From CAYPQL01 sp964412905 (GTDB lineage: Bacteria > Patescibacteriota > Minisyncoccia > JAHIHE01 > JAGLIN01): a DNA stretch of 18,398 nt. Shown piece by piece: positions 13,311-18,398 of this stretch; the first letter of the stretch is position 1, and every line of letters begins with the position of its first letter. The stretch lies in the NCBI GenBank assembly GCA_964412905.1, contig CAYPQL010000031.1, positions 1-18,398 on the forward strand, read 5' to 3'. Made by a program: the position numbers and the translations under genes. Under the pieces are notes generated by a model. It searched no databases and was not told where the DNA came from. It saw nothing but the letters and a program-made list of their open reading frames with translations.

Positions 13311-14615
13311 TTATTTCCCATCTTCCAACAGCCATTTATAAATCGGCAGAACAGTTATTGTGGCGCCACTGTCTTTAATTAAATCTTCCTCATCTTCTGT
13401 AAGTATCAACCCATTTTTTATTTTTAATTCTTCCATAGCCGCGACTAAACTTTTTATCTCTCTTTCTTTTGTTTTAAAATCGCCCAAGCTTTTCGTCACT
13501 TGAATTAAATTTTCTATTTTGTTTTCTTTTCTTATCAAAAAATCAACTTCCAAACCATTTTTTGTTTTATAATAATAAATTTCTTTTTTTCGTCTTTTAA
13601 GCTCCAGAAAAACTAAATTTTCCAAAAATTTCCCATAGTCTTTTGAAAATCTAAAGGAAATGCTGTTTGCCAAGCCATTGTCAATGCAATAGACTTTTTT
13701 GGGCGCGACAAACTGCTGTTTCAGAGAATAAGAAAACAAATTAACAGTAAAAATCAAAAAGCTATTTTCCAAATATTCCACATAGCTTTTGACAGTATTC
13801 ACACTGCCCAATTTTAGAAAATTTTTCAGGCTATTATATGAAAACAGCTCAGACAAATTGCTCAAAAGATAGAGAGCTAGTTCTCGCAAGGCCTTAACTT
13901 GTTTTATATCATAACGAGTCGCAATGTCGCGATATAAAATATCTTCGTAGCTTCTTATCAGAATTTCTTTTTCTTTATATTTTAAATATTCCGGCATTCC
14001 GCCATCTTTTAAATAATTATTGAAGCTTTTTTTCAACTTTGCTCTTTCCTCGGTTTGAAAAAATGAATTCTTGTCAAAGGAAACATTTTTAAAAAACAAA
14101 TATTCCTTAAAAGAAAACGGCAAGAGCTCAACATATACATATCTACCGGTAAGTTTTGTCCCTAACTCTTTACTAAGGAGAGAAGCGTTGGAACCGGTAA
14201 TAAAAAATTTATTTTTTTGATCTTGCATTCTACGGACAAAATTTTCCCAACCGCTTATATTTTGAATTTCATCAAAAAAGAAAGTTTTTTTCTTTCCTTT
14301 TATTTCCAAGAATAATTCATAAAGCATGTTAAAATCTTCAACTTCAAAATTCAAAAGCCGCTCATCCTCAAAATTAAAATAATAACAATTATCTTTATAA
14401 AAATTTTCCATAATTTGGAGAAGCAGAGTCGATTTTCCCGCTCGACGAATTCCCGCAATAATTATGGTGTGAGGGAGTTTGAGATATTTATTCAGTTGAG
14501 ACAATTCAGTTCTTTCCGTTCCTCCATTTATTTTTTGCTCAATTTCTTTCTGTTGCTCTAAAATTATTTCTTTTAATAAAGCTTTTTCCATATTAGTTAT
14601 TTTTATAGTTCTCAT
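13311..14615 (-). CDS. AAA_14/DUF4143 family ATPase
   Basis: The 434-aa product has an N-terminal P-loop domain with Walker A AGIRRAGKST (54-63), Walker B TFFFDEIQN (111-119) and the sensor segment FFITGSNASLLSKELG, followed by the LTGRYVYVELLPFSFKEYL box typical of this family. The C-terminal DUF4143 region ends with a nuclease-like motif, EVDFLIRKENKIENLIQVTKSL, resembling the E-x-D-F...Q-V-x-x of PD-(D/E)XK folds. These ATPases are scattered across bacteria and archaea, move often, and have no settled function. The start is ambiguous: ATG 14615 would lie about 5 nt after the predicted transcript start, and ATG 14591 (MEKALLKEI) is the alternative. Neither has an SD. It is read against both neighbours inside the island. 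Confidence 0.88.
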   Translation of the reverse strand: MRTIKITNMEKALLKEIILEQQKEIEQKINGGTERTELSQLNKYLKLPHTIIIAGIRRAGKSTLLLQIMENFYKDNCYYFNFEDERLLNFEVEDFNMLYELFLEIKGKKKTFFFDEIQNISGWENFVRRMQDQKNKFFITGSNASLLSKELGTKLTGRYVYVELLPFSFKEYLFFKNVSFDKNSFFQTEERAKLKKSFNNYLKDGGMPEYLKYKEKEILIRSYEDILYRDIATRYDIKQVKALRELALYLLSNLSELFSYNSLKNFLKLGSVNTVKSYVEYLENSFLIFTVNLFSYSLKQQFVAPKKVYCIDNGLANSISFRFSKDYGKFLENLVFLELKRRKKEIYYYKTKNGLEVDFLIRKENKIENLIQVTKSLGDFKTKEREIKSLVAAMEELKIKNGLILTEDEEDLIKDSGATITVLPIYKWLLEDGK

Positions 14616-14714
14616 TTATAATGACAGTATATCATAGATAGTTCTCATTGTCAATGATTATGTATAATTTAGCACAGTATCTTATGTGTTTCCAGCTGAT
14701 ATTATTAGAACTAT
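14605..14714. promoter_or_regulatory. Candidate operator repeats around the ATPase promoter
   Basis: ATAGTTCTCATT occurs at 14605-14616 and again at 14638-14649, 33 bp apart (about three helical turns) and overlapping the promoter. The core in inverted form (AGAACTAT) is at 14707-14714, next to the divergent gene. Autoregulation or a shared regulator is possible. Confidence 0.4.
14626..14654 (-). promoter_or_regulatory. Promoter of the DUF4143 ATPase gene
   Basis: On the minus strand TTGACA, 17 nt and TATACT. The predicted start is only a few bases from the ATG at 14615. Confidence 0.75.
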
Positions 14715-14773
14715 CATTTTTTGTATTGTTGTGATAAAATTACATTAAAGACAATAAATAATCCCTTATTCCA

Positions 14774-17278
14774 ATGAAATTATTCAAAAAAATAAATCTA
14801 AATAACATACATCTTTATTTTTTCTATTTATTTTTGCTTTCAATCCCCTTTCAGACAAGGAAGGTTTTTTTGACGGAATATTCGTTTTATAGCGGAGAAT
14901 TTACAGAGTGGACAGCTTTTTTTATTTACGCTTCGGACATTTTTCTGATCCTCGCCCTTGTTTTTTGGCTTATTTCTATATTAAGATCAAAAAATTATCA
15001 ATTTAAAAATATAGTATTTCCACCTTTTGTCATTCCCGCGAAGCTTGTCCTCGACTCCGATCGGGGAGCGGGAATCCAGGATTTAACTCAAAAAGTGAGT
15101 TTTAAAAATATAATTTTAGCAGTTTTTCAAAACCTCCTTCATAATAAAAATACACTTTCAGCCTTTTTGAAAAATAAATGGCTATTTTTGTTTCTATTTC
15201 TTATATGGCTAGTTCTAAATTTGGCTATAAACAAGGAATATTTTGAAATAAGCGCTTTCCAAGTCGCAAAATTCATTGAATTATCACTGCTGATGATTTT
15301 TGTTTATTTTAATTTACAAAATAGCAAAGTATTGATCAATAGCCTCTTTATTCTCGCTTTTTCCGGTTTTTTGCAAAGTGTTATCGCAATTTATCAATTT
15401 ATCGCGCAACATTCAGCCTTTTCTTCTCCAATATTGGCTAAAATTACAGGAGAATCAATTATCGGTCCGCAAATTCCGGGAGTGGCGAAAATTCTTGTTG
15501 ACGGAGACAAAATTATCAGAGCTTATGGAACTTTCCCGCATCCTAATGTTCTTGGCGGATTTTTAGTTTTTACAATATTGATTACGATTTATTTATATTT
15601 AGAACATAAAGGGGACACTTTGTCAAGCACAAAACCTAATCTAATAACTGGAAATTCAAATGTTTTTATTAAGGAACCTCTGAAAAACTCCGTTTTTGTC
15701 ATTCCCGCGAAGGCGGGAATCCATGATTTAACTCAAAGAATGAATTTTAAAAGTATAATTTCAGCAGTTTTTCAGACCATCCTTAAGATAAAGCAATATT
15801 TGCGAATATTGTTTTCGGATGCGCCTTATGTGAATATCATTAAGCCCAACTCTTTTTATAACACAAAAGACGCCGAAAGTCAAGTATATATAACTTCTCT
15901 ATTCTGGACATTCTTTATATTTATTCAACTCGCAGGACTATTTTTTACATTTTCCAGATCAGCGTGGCTAGGATTTTTATTATCTTTGTTTATAATAAGC
16001 ATATTTTATTTCTGCAACCATAAAATTGTTTCACGTGAAACAATTTCTGACAAAACTACTAAGGAACTTCAGAAAAACGGAGCTTTTGTCATTTCCGCTA
16101 AAACTGAAATTCTTAATTTGTATAAAAACACCATAAAAGTATTTTTTAAATTTATAAATGTTTCACGTGAAACAATTTTCTCAATTTTTGTCTTTTCTGC
16201 GAAGGCAGGAATCTATTGTTATCATCGACTTAAATTATTATTACAACCTTTAATTCCATCCCTTCATAAACCCTATTTTGAAGACTATGACAAAAAAACT
16301 CCTAATTCATTAAAATTATTTTCCAAAAAACTTACTCATGAAAAAAGCAGGGAAACTTTAAATATGGCAAGCGAACAAGGTATAGCTCATAAAAATACTC
16401 TTTTCAACAAGTTATTAACAGTTTTTCAACATAACTTTTATATAAAACCAATTATTAGATATAAGGAGTTGTTTATTGCGTTGATGATTATAATTTTTGT
16501 AATTGGCATTAATTTACCGCTTGTCTCAAGTAGGCTTGACATAGATTTATATAATGGAAACTCTGCATCTGATAATTCTGCAATAAACGAAAGGATTTTT
16601 TACAATAATGTTTCACGTGAAACAATTTCGAATAATCTTATATTCGGATCTGGCGTTGGAACTTCTATTTTTAAAATTGATAATTATATTAAGTCAAGTA
16701 ACATAAGCCAGAAATTACAACCATGGCAATATCAACCGGAGCATAATATTTATTTTCTAATCGCTTCTGAAATAGGGATTATAGGATTAGTTTTGTTTTT
16801 ATTATTTATCGTAAGTGTTATATATAATTCATTACTAAGAAATTTTAATAATCCTGCTAAAAGTAAACGACATTTTATAATGTCATTTACAAAAAAGTTT
16901 TTATCTGTGCTCCAAAGACTTAAACTATTAATGATTGGCAAAAACAATATTTTGTCTATATACCGGACAGACAAGCGTAAGGCCTTATTAGAAAATGACT
17001 CTTCTCTTAACGAGGGAAGATTAGTAGAGGGTTATATTGTTTCACGTGAAACAATTTTAAAAGATTGCGCCTCATCCGACAAGGGGCGATTAGGAGAGAT
17101 TTATAATGTTTCACGTGAAACATTTAATAGTAATTTAAATACTTATTTAATTGCTATCTTAATCGCATTCATATTTATAGGACTTTTTGATCACTATTTC
17201 TGGACTCTGCAACAGGGAAGATTGATGTTTTGGCTTGTTTTAGGATTTATTTTAGTATTGTCAGATCGTAAAGAATAA
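14774..17278 (+). CDS. O-antigen ligase/polymerase (Wzy/WaaL)-like membrane protein, enlarged by in-frame DNA repeats
   Basis: The 834-aa polytopic protein carries the signatures of the O-antigen ligase family (Wzy_C): RAYGTFPHPNVLGGFL near 254-269, FTFSRSAWLGFLLSL near 395-409, and PEHNIYFLIASEIGIIGLVLF near 655-675. Family members join or polymerise glycans at the outer face of the membrane. The usual length is about 400-500 aa. The excess lies in polar segments between membrane helices: about 84-135, 278-380, 415-560, 690-785. These coincide with DNA repeats, namely four copies of a GTCATTCCCGC-type palindrome (VIPAKAGI) and five perfect parS palindromes (VSRET). Despite this the frame is never broken. 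Start at ATG 14774 has no SD; an extended -10 (TGATAAAAT, ending 14740) is a possible promoter. It is divergent from the ATPase gene. Confidence 0.85.
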   Translation: MKLFKKINLNNIHLYFFYLFLLSIPFQTRKVFLTEYSFYSGEFTEWTAFFIYASDIFLILALVFWLISILRSKNYQFKNIVFPPFVIPAKLVLDSDRGAGIQDLTQKVSFKNIILAVFQNLLHNKNTLSAFLKNKWLFLFLFLIWLVLNLAINKEYFEISAFQVAKFIELSLLMIFVYFNLQNSKVLINSLFILAFSGFLQSVIAIYQFIAQHSAFSSPILAKITGESIIGPQIPGVAKILVDGDKIIRAYGTFPHPNVLGGFLVFTILITIYLYLEHKGDTLSSTKPNLITGNSNVFIKEPLKNSVFVIPAKAGIHDLTQRMNFKSIISAVFQTILKIKQYLRILFSDAPYVNIIKPNSFYNTKDAESQVYITSLFWTFFIFIQLAGLFFTFSRSAWLGFLLSLFIISIFYFCNHKIVSRETISDKTTKELQKNGAFVISAKTEILNLYKNTIKVFFKFINVSRETIFSIFVFSAKAGIYCYHRLKLLLQPLIPSLHKPYFEDYDKKTPNSLKLFSKKLTHEKSRETLNMASEQGIAHKNTLFNKLLTVFQHNFYIKPIIRYKELFIALMIIIFVIGINLPLVSSRLDIDLYNGNSASDNSAINERIFYNNVSRETISNNLIFGSGVGTSIFKIDNYIKSSNISQKLQPWQYQPEHNIYFLIASEIGIIGLVLFLLFIVSVIYNSLLRNFNNPAKSKRHFIMSFTKKFLSVLQRLKLLMIGKNNILSIYRTDKRKALLENDSSLNEGRLVEGYIVSRETILKDCASSDKGRLGEIYNVSRETFNSNLNTYLIAILIAFIFIGLFDHYFWTLQQGRLMFWLVLGFILVLSDRKE
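15025..15140 (+). repeat. In-frame GTCATTCCCGC palindromic repeat, copy A
   Basis: The core GTCATTCCCGCGAAG...GGAGCGGGAATCC has an extra insert in its loop. It is followed by about 65 bp (GATTTAACTCAAAAAGTGAG onwards) that also occur after copy B. It reads FVIPAK...GAGIQDLTQKVSFKNIILAVFQ in the ligase-like gene. Confidence 0.85.
15693..15785 (+). repeat. In-frame GTCATTCCCGC palindromic repeat, copy B
   Basis: The perfect core GTCATTCCCGCGAAGG/CGGGAATCC is followed by the same downstream block as copy A. It reads FVIPAKAGIHDLTQ, then MNFKSIISAVFQTIL. A and B are clearly a duplication kept in the same reading phase. Confidence 0.85.
16023..16046. other. parS-like ParB-binding palindrome, site 1
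   Basis: TGTTTCACGTGAAACA at 16027-16042 is a perfect match to the chromosomal parS consensus. Flanking bases extend it to a 24-bp perfect palindrome. It reads VSRETI in the ligase-like gene. Confidence 0.8.
16083..16113 (+). repeat. In-frame GTCATTCCCGC palindromic repeat, decayed copy C
   Basis: CTTTTGTCATTTCCGCTAAAACTGAAATTC is a degenerate copy reading FVISAKTEI. The 20-odd bases before it (AAGGAACTTCAGAAAAAC) also match the sequence before copy B. Confidence 0.7.
16159..16174. other. parS-like ParB-binding palindrome, site 2
   Basis: Perfect TGTTTCACGTGAAACA, followed by ATTTT as at sites 1, 3 and 4. It reads NVSRETI. Confidence 0.8.
16185..16213 (+). repeat. In-frame GTCATTCCCGC palindromic repeat, decayed copy D
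   Basis: TTTTTGTCTTTTCTGCGAAG then GCAGGAATC reads FVFSAKAGI. It directly follows parS-like site 2. Confidence 0.7.
16609..16624. other. parS-like ParB-binding palindrome, site 3
   Basis: Perfect TGTTTCACGTGAAACA reading NNVSRETI, located just before the conserved GSGVGTSIF stretch of the ligase-like protein. Confidence 0.8.
17038..17053. other. parS-like ParB-binding palindrome, site 4
   Basis: Perfect TGTTTCACGTGAAACA reading IVSRETI. It ends a unit of about 55 bp (SSLNEGRLVEGYIVSRET) that recurs, diverged, at 17068-17122. Confidence 0.8.
17107..17122. other. parS-like ParB-binding palindrome, site 5
   Basis: Perfect TGTTTCACGTGAAACA reading NVSRETF. It ends the second diverged unit (SSDKGRLGEIYNVSRET), just before the last two membrane helices. 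Confidence 0.8.
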
Positions 17279-17298
17279 ATAAGTTTATTTTTATAACA

Positions 17299-17327
17299 TT
17301 GACTATTAGTTCAGTTTATTGTATAAT
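17299..17327 (+). promoter_or_regulatory. Near-consensus promoter facing the end of unit 2
   Basis: TTGACT, 17 nt and a perfect TATAAT. The next thing downstream is the hairpin at 17395-17444, so it would make a short RNA of about 110-120 nt or an antisense transcript to unit 2. There is no credible gene in sense. Confidence 0.5.
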
Positions 17328-17384
17328 ATATTTTTATAGAATAAAAAAACAACTGGAAAGTATCTTTATTGATTATTTTCTGCG

Positions 17385-17444
17385 CAAAAAAAAGAAGGGC
17401 TTGGATTGAATTGTCTTTTTTTAGACTTTTCAATCCTTGCCCTT
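17385..17444 (-). terminator. Terminator of unit 2
   Basis: On the minus strand AAGGGCAAGGATTGAA pairs with TTCAATCCAAGCCCTT and is followed by CTTTTTTTTGCGC. The distal arm, T-run and GCGC match the unit 1 terminator, while the loop differs. On the plus strand it can also stop transcripts leaving the ligase-like gene. Confidence 0.85.
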
Positions 17445-17457
17445 TTAAATTTGATTG

Positions 17458-17482
17458 GAGAAAAGATGTGCGGTCTTTTCTC
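17458..17482. terminator. Hairpin after the gene of unit 2
   Basis: GAGAAAAGA, 7 nt and TCTTTTCTC form a perfect 9-bp stem 10 nt after the stop of the 142-aa gene. It occupies the place of the intercistronic hairpin of unit 1, but a T-run is lacking on the minus strand. Confidence 0.5.
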
Positions 17483-17491
17483 GCTTTTAGC

Positions 17492-17920
17492 TTATATTTC
17501 CTCCAAGATTTTTTCTATTTCTCTGGTTGTTTTTTGGTATCTAGCCCTGGCGCCTTCACATCCCAATTTTCCCAAAACTGTTTTTAAAAATTCTCTATCT
17601 TTTTTGGGCATTTTTTTAATTACAAGCATGTTTAGGGTTATCAGATGTGCTCCGTCGCATTCTCTTATATCTCCTTGACTGGCAAACCGTTCTTCTTTAA
17701 AACTAAATGTTGCGATTTTATCATTCCAAGCATCACTACTATCTTCTAGGGTAGCCGTTATGTCAGGATTAAATCTAGATTTAAAAACAACCTTTGTTTT
17801 TATTGATCCGCTATAACGATATGGCTCTATAAGGAATGTTGAAACAACTTCAAAATCATTTAGTAGCTCAAGGGTATCCACAGCTTGTATATTACCAATT
17901 ATCTCATAGGCTTCACTCAT
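17492..17920 (-). CDS. Unknown protein of unit 2 (142 aa)
   Basis: ATG at 17920 follows AAAAGGAGGAAAATAATT, matching the ribosome-binding site of unit 1. The product has no signal peptide or membrane helix. The N-terminal two thirds look beta-rich (YEIIGNIQAVDTLELLNDFEVVSTFLIEPYRYSGSI), and the C-terminal third is basic and helical (IKKMPKKDREFLKTVLGKLGCEGARARYQKTTREIEKILEEI). There are two cysteines (ECDG, LGCEG). I recognise no family, and it is not an evident homologue of either unit 1 protein, although all share the leader architecture. Its unit has one gene where unit 1 has two. Confidence 0.72.
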   Translation of the reverse strand: MSEAYEIIGNIQAVDTLELLNDFEVVSTFLIEPYRYSGSIKTKVVFKSRFNPDITATLEDSSDAWNDKIATFSFKEERFASQGDIRECDGAHLITLNMLVIKKMPKKDREFLKTVLGKLGCEGARARYQKTTREIEKILEEI

Positions 17921-17926
17921 AATTAT

Positions 17927-18179
17927 TTTCCTCCTTTTCCACCCTATCCTAACAAGGTTCTCCTGCCAGAATTTTTTGACTCCTCAGAGATGGAAAATTA
18001 ACTGTCAGAATTTGGTAATCAGTTCTCCATCTCCGAAAAAGTATTTGTAAATGTGCAGTCTCCGAATTTATTCAGAGATCAAGAATTTGAGAACATTTAC
18101 CCCGTCACTTACACACATAATACTAACAGCTTGTTTGATTATCGTATTTAAGTGTGGGGTTTGCTTTCTCACTCTTGAA
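17927..18179 (-). promoter_or_regulatory. Conserved structured 5' leader of unit 2 (candidate riboregulator)
   Basis: This leader of about 255 nt is homologous to that of unit 1. The 51 identical bases are at 17949-17999. The main hairpin is 17987-18033; relative to unit 1 most changes in its arms keep pairing through G-U wobbles (one C-A mismatch). The alternative pairing with the sequence next to the SD (GGGTGGAAAA) is also kept. An insertion relative to unit 1 at 18099-18160 is a self-complementary arm (ACCCC/GGGGT, CACTTA/TAAGTG, AATAC/GTATT), as expected for a peripheral stem of a structured RNA. Confidence 0.7.
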
Positions 18180-18185
18180 CTAACC

Positions 18186-18214
18186 AGTCTAGCATAGAAA
18201 ACAGAAGATGTCAA
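18186..18214 (-). promoter_or_regulatory. Promoter of leader-bearing unit 2
   Basis: On the minus strand TTGACA, 17 nt and TAGACT. It is homologous to the unit 1 promoter, including the spacer end (TTTTCTATGC) and the first transcribed bases. Confidence 0.75.
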
Positions 18215-18258
18215 TCGTTGCGGTATAAATATTGTATGTTTTATGATGACAAATAAGA

Positions 18259-18291
18259 TAACAGCTTAATATAGCTGTTATATTATAACAG
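18259..18291. promoter_or_regulatory. Overlapping inverted repeats upstream of the right-edge promoter
   Basis: TAACAGC (18259-18265) pairs with GCTGTTA (18274-18280), and CTGTTAT (18275-18281) pairs with ATAACAG (18285-18291). The two pairings share the middle arm and end about 19 bp before the -35 at 18310, as an operator might. Confidence 0.45.
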
Positions 18292-18309
18292 TTTGTTGTC
18301 AGGAAGGTG

Positions 18310-18338
18310 TTGACAGATAATATAATATAGCCTATAAT
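18310..18338 (+). promoter_or_regulatory. Consensus promoter leading out of the window
   Basis: TTGACA, 17 nt and TATAAT, both boxes perfect. TTTGTTGTC lies 9 nt upstream, as near the TrmB-like gene promoter. The gene it serves lies beyond the right edge. Confidence 0.75.
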
Positions 18339-18398
18339 GTCTATAAAGTCCGTAAAGTATTTTGAATTACAAAATAAATATTTGTCATTTCGAACCCT
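18339..18398 (+). repeat. Composite dispersed repeat at the right edge
   Basis: AAAGT words (TCTATAAAGTCCGTAAAGTA) are followed by TTTGAATTAC and then TTTGTCATTTCGAA, the start of a palindromic element cut by the edge. The same order (TAAAGT, ATTTGAATTACGAA, TTTTTGTCATTGCGAG) is seen at 11770-11818. Confidence 0.65.

Noticed and set aside
15378..15566. 62-aa plus frame within the ligase-like gene
   Set aside because: It overlaps the conserved RAYGTFPHPNVLGG part of the real gene in another frame.
14774..17278. Reading the ligase-like gene as a pseudogene because of the many repeats
   Set aside because: The frame is intact for 834 codons, and the conserved family motifs occur in the right order from both ends.
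17406..17678. 90-aa plus-strand hydrophobic frame after the orphan promoter
   Set aside because: It starts inside the terminator hairpin and is antisense to the 142-aa gene, whose own SD and leader are strong.

Overview
The window looks like chromosome from an AT-rich Candidatus Patescibacteria (CPR) genome, most likely of the Parcubacteria type. This is an inference from gene content and style: a reduced core set (lspA, a DksA/TraR-type protein, comM/yifB, recJ, cca), a TrmB-like winged-helix regulator, an AAA_14/DUF4143 ATPase, many tiny membrane proteins, consensus sigma70-type promoters, and starts that often lack a Shine-Dalgarno (SD) site. TGA is used as a stop (end of comM), so this is not the recoded Gracilibacteria/SR1 code. 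No rRNA, tRNA, CRISPR or transposase gene was seen.

Positions 1-11760 are a long block read almost entirely on the minus strand. In transcription order (right to left) it holds the TrmB-like regulator, cca, a two-gene operon of very small proteins, recJ, a membrane-anchored protein with two copies of a PsbP-like domain, comM, a 69-aa membrane protein, a possible 45-aa leaderless protein, the DksA/TraR-type protein, an uncharacterised acidic protein, lspA, a half-length pilin-like protein, and a large secreted glycoside-hydrolase-like protein that runs off the left edge. Short tandem repeats (7- or 14-bp period, plus AAAGT words) and palindromic elements are scattered between genes, and sometimes in frame inside them (recJ, cca).

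Positions 12044-18214 form an accessory island. At each end, in convergent orientation, is a small transcription unit: unit 1 at 12044-13199 (+) and unit 2 at 18214-17385 (-). The two share a homologous promoter, a roughly 180-260 nt structured 5' leader that includes 51 identical bases, the same strong SD region, and a homologous terminator, yet they carry unrelated proteins that I cannot identify. This is the best candidate here for an undescribed RNA-regulated system. Between them lie an AAA_14/DUF4143 ATPase (-) and an 834-aa O-antigen ligase/polymerase-like membrane protein (+).

The ligase-like gene is swollen by in-frame repeats. It contains five perfect copies of TGTTTCACGTGAAACA, the consensus ParB-binding site parS, all in one reading phase and all reading VSRET, plus four copies of a GTCATTCCCGCGAAGGCGGGAATCC-type palindrome. 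It may therefore double as a centromere-like ParB-loading region. The right edge carries a near-consensus promoter pointing out of the window.
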